This document shows positions 7,144-10,744 of a stretch of 10,744 nucleotides of DNA, in pieces. Location: NCBI GenBank assembly GCA_036475545.1, contig JAZGAE010000071.1, positions 1-10,744 on the forward strand, read 5' to 3'. The position numbers were made by a program, and so were the translations under genes. The notes under the pieces were generated by a model. The model saw nothing but the letters and a program-made list of their open reading frames with translations. It had not been told where the DNA came from and did not search any database. Source of the stretch: JAZGAE01 sp036475545 (GTDB lineage: Bacteria > Pseudomonadota > Alphaproteobacteria > DATDPM01). Numbering within the stretch: the first letter of the stretch is position 1; every line of letters begins with the position of its first letter.

Positions 7144-7173
7144 GATATATGCCGGAATCCGCCACATTTCCAA
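7144..7173 (-). promoter_or_regulatory. weak sigma70-like promoter candidate ahead of DAHP synthase
   Basis: In the 70-bp gap between gor and the DAHP synthase gene, TTGGAA (7168-7173 as read on the minus strand) and TATATC (7144-7149) are separated by 18 bases. Each matches four of six consensus positions. The short AT-rich patch stands out in this GC-rich region and is well placed for a roughly 20-base leader, but the match is poor. Confidence 0.25.
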
Positions 7174-7185
7174 GAAAAACCTCCG

Positions 7186-8574
7186 TCATTCCGCCGCCTC
7201 GCCGAGGGGCTCGGGCCCGGGCTCGCGCATGGTGACGAACTCCTCCGCCGCGGTGGGGTGGATGCCGATGGTGGCGTCGAACTCGGCCTTGGTGGCCCCG
7301 GCCTTCATCGCCACCGCGAAGCCCTGGATGATCTCGCCCGCCTCGGAACCCACCATGTGGACGCCCACCACCCGGCCCGAGCCGCACTCGACGACGAGCT
7401 TCATCAGCGAGCGTTCGTCGCGCTTAGACAGCGTGTGCTTGAGGGGCCGGAAGCTCGACTTGTAAACATCGACCGCGCCAAACTCGGCGCGCGCCTCGGC
7501 CTCCGTCAGCCCCACCGAGCCGAGCGGCGGCTGGCTGAAGACGCAGGAGGGGACGCCGGTGTAGTCGACCGCGCGCCCATCGGGCGCGAAAAGCGAATCG
7601 GCCAGCGCGTGGCCCTCGGCGACGGCGACCGGCGTGAGTTTAATGCGGTCGGTGACGTCGCCGATGGCGTAGATGGTCTCGACCGAGCTTTGCCAGCGGT
7701 CGTCGATGGCCACGGCTCCGGTGTCCGTCAGTTTCACGCCGGCCTCGCCGAGGCCGAGCCCTTCGGTGATGGGCCGGCGCCCAGTCGCGAACATGACGAG
7801 GTCGGCCTCGATCGTGGTGTCGTCGGCGAGGTCGACGAGATACGCGCGCCCCGCCCGGGTTCGTTGTTTCGTGACCGCGCGGACGACCGCGTTGAAGCAC
7901 ACGTTGATGCCCTTCTTGATCATCTCCTCGGCAAGGAACCCGCGGGCATCGTCGTCGAAGCCGCGCAGGAAGAGGGGCCCCCGGTAGAGCTGGGTGACGT
8001 CCGCCCCCAGCCCCCGGAAGATGCCGGCGAACTCGACCGCGACGTAACCGCCGCCGACGACGACGATGCGCCGCGGCAGACTCTCCAGGAAGAACGCCTC
8101 GTTGGACGTGATCACGTGCTCAGCCCCGGGAAAGTCGGGCACGACGGGCCAGCCCCCGGTCGCCACGAGGATCCGCTCGGTCGTGTAGGTCCTCTCCCCC
8201 ACCGCCACGGTATGGGCGTCGAGAAGCCGGGCGCGGCCCTCGACGACCTTGACGCCCGCGCCCTCGAGCAGATGCTTGTAGACGCCGTTCAGGCGCTGGA
8301 TCTCCGCGTTCTTGTTGGCGATGAGCCGCTCCCAGGAGAAGGCGCGCTCAGGCACGGTCCAGCCGAAGGCTTGCGCGTCCTCGAAGTCCTCCGAGAAGTG
8401 GGAGGCGTAGACGAACAGCTTCTTAGGCACGCAGCCGACGTTGACGCAGGTGCCGCCGAGGTAGCGCTCCTCGGCGATCGCGACGCGGGCCCCGTGGCCG
8501 GCCGCGACCCGGCTCGCGCGCACGCCCGCCGAGCCCGCGCCGATGGTGAAGAGATCGAACTCGTACTTTCCCAT
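7186..8574 (-). CDS. gor: glutathione-disulfide reductase
   Basis: A 462-residue FAD-dependent pyridine nucleotide-disulfide oxidoreductase that uses NADPH to reduce oxidised glutathione in the cytoplasm. Visible parts: FAD-binding IGAGSAGVRASR (11-22), redox-active disulfide GGTCVNVGCVPKK (Cys43 and Cys48), NAD(P)-binding Rossmann motif VVGGGYVAVEFAG (172-184), FAD contact IGDVTDR (304-310), and the C-terminal catalytic GIHPTAAEE with His439 and Glu444. Arg198 (LYRG) and Arg204 (FLRGFD) sit where glutathione reductases bind the 2'-phosphate of NADPH, which argues for Gor over dihydrolipoamide dehydrogenase (NAD) or mercuric reductase. Start is ATG at 8574; only a weak ACAGG lies upstream. 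The gene begins 48 bases after gabD ends, so the two are probably co-transcribed. Trypanothione-type specificity is not suggested, but substrate choice is inferred from family resemblance. Confidence 0.92.
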   Translation of the reverse strand: MGKYEFDLFTIGAGSAGVRASRVAAGHGARVAIAEERYLGGTCVNVGCVPKKLFVYASHFSEDFEDAQAFGWTVPERAFSWERLIANKNAEIQRLNGVYKHLLEGAGVKVVEGRARLLDAHTVAVGERTYTTERILVATGGWPVVPDFPGAEHVITSNEAFFLESLPRRIVVVGGGYVAVEFAGIFRGLGADVTQLYRGPLFLRGFDDDARGFLAEEMIKKGINVCFNAVVRAVTKQRTRAGRAYLVDLADDTTIEADLVMFATGRRPITEGLGLGEAGVKLTDTGAVAIDDRWQSSVETIYAIGDVTDRIKLTPVAVAEGHALADSLFAPDGRAVDYTGVPSCVFSQPPLGSVGLTEAEARAEFGAVDVYKSSFRPLKHTLSKRDERSLMKLVVECGSGRVVGVHMVGSEAGEIIQGFAVAMKAGATKAEFDATIGIHPTAAEEFVTMREPGPEPLGEAAE

Positions 8575-8604
8575 GCTAGCGCCTGTGCCCCCGTCTCCCT
8601 CGTG

Positions 8605-8622
8605 CCGGCCGGAGCGGGCCGG
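8605..8622 (-). other. GC stem-loop between gabD and gor
   Basis: CCGGCC (8605-8610) and GGCCGG (8617-8622) form a 6-bp stem with a 6-base loop directly next to the gabD stop codon. It lacks a U-tract. In a 48-bp intercistronic gap it could act as an mRNA-stabilising hairpin, but chance is a fair alternative at this GC content. Confidence 0.3.
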
Positions 8623-10083
8623 TCAGCCTTCGATCCCGCCCATGCAAAGGTACTTGACCTCGAGGAACTCCTCGATCCCGTATTTCGAGCCCTCGCGGCC
8701 GATGCCGGACTGTTTCATGCCGCCGAAGGGGGCGGTCTCGGTGGAGATGATGCCGACGTTGACGCCGACGATACCGTACTCGAGCCGGTCCCCCACCCGC
8801 CAAACGCGGCCCAAGTCGCGGGTGTAGAAATAGGCGGCGAGGCCGTAAGGGGTGTCGTTGGCGACGCTCACGGCGTCGGCCTCGCTCTCGAAGCGGTACA
8901 AGGGCGCGACCGGGCCGAAGATCTCCTCCCTCGCGATCGCCATTTCAGGCGTGACGTCGGCCAGCACCGTGGGCTCGAAGAAGGTGCCGCCGAGCGAGTG
9001 ACGTTGGCCGCCGAGCACCACGCGCGCGCCCTTGGCAATGGCGTCCGAAATGAGCCGCTCCACCTTGGCGAGCGCCGCCTCGTCGATGAGCGGGCCTTGC
9101 GTGACGCCCTCCTCCAGCCCGTTCCCGACCTCGAGGCCGCTGGTCGCCTGGGAGAAGCGGGCGGCGAACTCGTCGTAGACTTGCGTGTGCACCAGGAAAC
9201 GGTTGGAGCACACGCAGGTCTGCCCAGAATTGCGGTACTTGGACGCCATCGCGCCCTCAACCGCCGCGTCGAGGTCGGCGTCCTCGAACACGATGAACGG
9301 GGCGTTGCCGCCGAGCTCGAGCGAGACCTTCTTGACCGTCTCGGCGCACTGCGCCATCAGGAGCCGGCCCACCTCGGTCGAGCCGGTGAACGAGAGCTTG
9401 CGCACCAGCGCATTCTCGGTGAGCTCGGCCGCGATCGGCACCGGGTCCTGGCCGGTGACCACGTTGAACACGCCGGCAGGCAATCCCGCCCGCTCGGCGA
9501 GGTGGGCGAGCGCGAGCGCGCAATAGGGCGTCTGCTCCGCCGGCTTCACCACCACCGTGCAGCCAACTGCGAGCGCCGGCGCGCACTTGCGCGTGATCAT
9601 CGACGACGGGAAGTTCCACGGCGTGATGGCGCCCACGACGCCGATCGGCTCCTTGACGACGATGATGCGCCGGTCCGGCCAGGGCTCGGGGATGATGTCG
9701 CCGTAGACGCGCTTGGCTTCCTCGGCGTACCACTCGACGAAGGCGGCGCCGTAGGCGATCTCGCCGCGGGACTCCTCCAGGGGCTTGCCCTGCTCGATGG
9801 TCATGATGAGCGCGAGGTCTTCCAGGGCCGCCATGATCAGGTCGAACCACTTGCGTAAATAGGTCGCCCGCTCCTTGGCGGTGAGCGCCCGCCAGGCGGG
9901 GTACGCGGCGCTCGCCGCCTCGATGGCGCGCCGGGTCTCGGTCCTCCCCATGTCGGGAACGGCACCCAGGGTCTCGCCCGTGGCCGGGTTGGTGACGTCG
10001 AACGTGCCGCCCTCGTCCGCGTCCACCCAGGCGCCGTCGATGTAGGCCTGTTGGCGGAAGAGCTCCGGATCCGCGAGCTTCAT
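8623..10083 (-). CDS. gabD: NAD(P)-dependent succinate-semialdehyde dehydrogenase (aldehyde dehydrogenase family)
   Basis: A 486-residue aldehyde dehydrogenase that best fits GabD, which oxidises succinate semialdehyde to succinate in GABA breakdown. Catalytic parts are complete: oxyanion Asn157 in TPWNFP, Lys180 in VVVKPAEQTP, general base Glu256 in LELGGNAPF, nucleophile Cys290 in NSGQTCVCSNR, and EEIFGPV at 386-392. The CVC pair (Cys290, Cys292) is the arrangement that forms a regulatory disulfide in human SSADH. The C-terminal PFGGMKQSGIGREGSKYGIEE block is also GabD-like. A strong AGGAGGT (10088-10094) four bases upstream fixes the ATG at 10083 over an ATG at 10110. A good promoter lies 60-88 bases upstream. 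No gabT or GABA permease is in the window, so a different semialdehyde, such as glutarate semialdehyde, remains possible. Confidence 0.9.
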   Translation of the reverse strand: MKLADPELFRQQAYIDGAWVDADEGGTFDVTNPATGETLGAVPDMGRTETRRAIEAASAAYPAWRALTAKERATYLRKWFDLIMAALEDLALIMTIEQGKPLEESRGEIAYGAAFVEWYAEEAKRVYGDIIPEPWPDRRIIVVKEPIGVVGAITPWNFPSSMITRKCAPALAVGCTVVVKPAEQTPYCALALAHLAERAGLPAGVFNVVTGQDPVPIAAELTENALVRKLSFTGSTEVGRLLMAQCAETVKKVSLELGGNAPFIVFEDADLDAAVEGAMASKYRNSGQTCVCSNRFLVHTQVYDEFAARFSQATSGLEVGNGLEEGVTQGPLIDEAALAKVERLISDAIAKGARVVLGGQRHSLGGTFFEPTVLADVTPEMAIAREEIFGPVAPLYRFESEADAVSVANDTPYGLAAYFYTRDLGRVWRVGDRLEYGIVGVNVGIISTETAPFGGMKQSGIGREGSKYGIEEFLEVKYLCMGGIEG

Positions 10084-10087
10084 GGGA

Positions 10088-10094
10088 ACCTCCT
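10088..10094 (-). promoter_or_regulatory. strong ribosome-binding site of gabD
   Basis: AGGAGGT, a near-perfect anti-16S match, ends four bases before the ATG at 10083. It decides the gabD start and rules out the upstream in-frame ATG at 10110, which would place this site inside the coding region. It is the strongest site of its kind that I found in the window. Confidence 0.85.
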
Positions 10095-10142
10095 CCTTGC
10101 CGAAGCGCATCTTCGGGCGTCTGCGCCAGGGCTGGGCCGGCC

Positions 10143-10171
10143 AGTATAGCCCCCGGCCAAAGGCTTGTTAA
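10143..10171 (-). promoter_or_regulatory. sigma70-type promoter for gabD
   Basis: On the minus strand TTAACA (10166-10171) and TATACT (10143-10148) are separated by exactly 17 bases. Each hexamer differs from consensus at one position. Transcription would start near 10136, giving a leader of about 53 bases before the gabD ATG. The site lies in the 155-bp non-coding gap between the small membrane-protein gene and gabD. It probably drives gabD and gor, and possibly the DAHP synthase gene. GGCCGGCC (10134-10141), a palindrome over the predicted start site, could be chance. I see no clear repressor operator. Confidence 0.7.
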
Positions 10172-10238
10172 TCGGCGCGCCCTGCGGTGTTGGGTCGCGG
10201 TTGCCGGGTAGGCCGGGAGCGGTGCGGCGCGCGTTTCC

Positions 10239-10586
10239 TCACCATTCCCAGCCCCAGTAGCGGCTTCCGATGATCACAAGGGCGATGGCACCTGCCCCGA
10301 TGAGGAAGCCGATCACCTGTCTCCTCTGAAAGGGTTTGACCGCCTCGTACTCGCTCGCGAAATGGGGGTCCGCGATCAGGTTCCTGCGATAGAGATGGGC
10401 CAAGGCGCCGCCGCGGTTGAATTTCCTCGCGGTCCAGTGAAGCGCATCCCATTCCTGCGGGCAGGCGGCCTCGACCCACTTGGCGAGCCGCTCCGTACGC
10501 CTGCCCCGCCGGGCCTCCAGCACGAAGGCATAGACGCACGCCGCGAGCGCGATCAGGACAAGGATCTTGATCTCCGGGCTGGTCAT
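10239..10586 (-). CDS. small two-pass membrane protein, UspB-like layout
   Basis: A 115-residue protein with a hydrophobic segment at about residues 7-24 (IKILVLIALAACVYAFVL), a charged middle of some 65 residues rich in Trp, Arg and Glu, and a second hydrophobic segment at about 90-108 (VIGFLIGAGAIALVIIGSR) preceded by QRRQ. The C-terminus is WGWEW. Length, two-helix topology and the RRQ-plus-helix ending recall UspB of E. coli (111 residues), a small membrane protein linked to stationary-phase and ethanol stress, but I cannot show homology from the sequence alone. Start is ATG at 10586, without a strong ribosome-binding site. It lies 68 bases after glmS and 155 bases before gabD, with no clear tie to either. 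Coding status is supported by amphipathic structure and normal composition. No function is claimed. Confidence 0.65.
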   Translation of the reverse strand: MTSPEIKILVLIALAACVYAFVLEARRGRRTERLAKWVEAACPQEWDALHWTARKFNRGGALAHLYRRNLIADPHFASEYEAVKPFQRRQVIGFLIGAGAIALVIIGSRYWGWEW

Positions 10587-10620
10587 CTATCGGAGTCTAT
10601 ACCTCACGGGCGCTGACGCG

Positions 10621-10651
10621 GGAGCGGCGCTGAGTGGTCGGGCTTCGCTCC
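10621..10651 (-). terminator. possible weak stem-loop after glmS
   Basis: GGAGCG (10621-10626) and CGCTCC (10646-10651) can pair as a 6-bp stem around a 19-base loop just beyond the glmS stop. The large loop and the absence of a U-tract make this a weak candidate for a transcript end. Confidence 0.2.
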
Positions 10652-10654
10652 GAG

Positions 10655-10744
10655 CTACTCCACCGTCACGGACTTGGCCAGATTGCGGGGCTGGTCGACG
10701 TCGGTGCCCTTGAGGACGGCGGTGTGATAGGCGAGCAACTGCAC
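10655..10744 (-). CDS. glmS: glucosamine-fructose-6-phosphate aminotransferase GlmS, C-terminal end only
   Basis: The last 29 codons and TAG stop of a gene that enters from the high-coordinate edge. The peptide VQLLAYHTAVLKGTD followed by VDQPRNLAKSVTVE is the highly conserved GlmS C-terminus, including the DVDQPRNLAKSVTVE tail that closes over the sugar-isomerase site and the ammonia channel. GlmS makes glucosamine 6-phosphate from fructose 6-phosphate and glutamine, the entry to peptidoglycan and lipopolysaccharide amino sugars. The glutaminase and most of the SIS domains are outside the window, so completeness cannot be judged. Confidence 0.95.
   Translation of the reverse strand: MQLLAYHTAVLKGTDVDQPRNLAKSVTVE

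Noticed and set aside
7024..9858. 944-codon open frame on the plus strand across DAHP synthase, gor and gabD
   Set aside because: It lies antisense to three well-supported enzymes. Its translation is rich in Arg, Ala, Gly, Asp and His with no domain pattern, as expected for an antisense frame in high-GC DNA.
10084..10110. Earlier GabD start at 10110
   Set aside because: It would bury the strong AGGAGGT site inside the coding region and add nine residues not seen in the family.
1..10744. tRNA or rRNA genes, CRISPR arrays, insertion sequences, toxin-antitoxin or defence islands
   Set aside because: I looked for these by eye on both strands and found no supporting pattern. The window is nearly filled by core metabolic genes.

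Overview
The window is about 10.7 kb of GC-rich DNA (roughly mid to high 60s % GC by spot counts). Every gene I can support lies on the minus strand, so transcription runs from high to low coordinates. The content is bacterial and housekeeping-like. Protein style points to an alphaproteobacterium: class II DAHP synthase, alphaproteobacterial-type glutathione reductase, NAD synthetase next to glutamyl- and cysteinyl-tRNA synthetase genes, and a CimA-type citramalate synthase. I cannot name the genus.

In order of transcription: the last 29 codons of glmS (10655-10744); a small two-pass membrane protein of UspB-like layout (10239-10586); a well-formed sigma70-type promoter (10143-10171) leading into gabD, succinate-semialdehyde dehydrogenase (8623-10083); gor, glutathione reductase (7186-8574); and a class II DAHP synthase (5727-7115). 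A 218-bp gap then holds GC hairpins and a 20-bp perfect palindrome but no gene that I see.

Next comes a tightly packed block: nadE (3844-5508), a wrecked gltX (3634-3847), cysS (2214-3611), cimA (616-2217), a small GIY-YIG-like protein (187-600) and the start of trmJ (1-180, cut by the window edge). nadE/gltX' and cysS/cimA each share the four bases ATGA, which suggests translational coupling.

The most notable observation is the gltX remnant. Downstream of nadE, a reading frame begins exactly like glutamyl-tRNA synthetase (start codon through the HVG of the HIGH motif, 18 codons). It then jumps, out of frame, into sequence that reads as the last ~52 residues of a GltX in the neighbouring frame. 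Everything between, on the order of 370 codons, is missing. This is either a genuine internal deletion that removed one glutamyl-tRNA synthetase copy while keeping the operon's start and end junctions, or an assembly error. A second point of interest is the GIY-YIG-like gene, whose base composition (about 56% GC) is well below its neighbours and whose second motif is degenerate.

I saw no tRNA, rRNA, CRISPR array, insertion sequence or obvious novel multi-gene system. Most of the window is ordinary core metabolism: cofactor synthesis (NAD), aminoacylation, isoleucine precursor and aromatic amino acid synthesis, GABA/succinate-semialdehyde catabolism and thiol redox.
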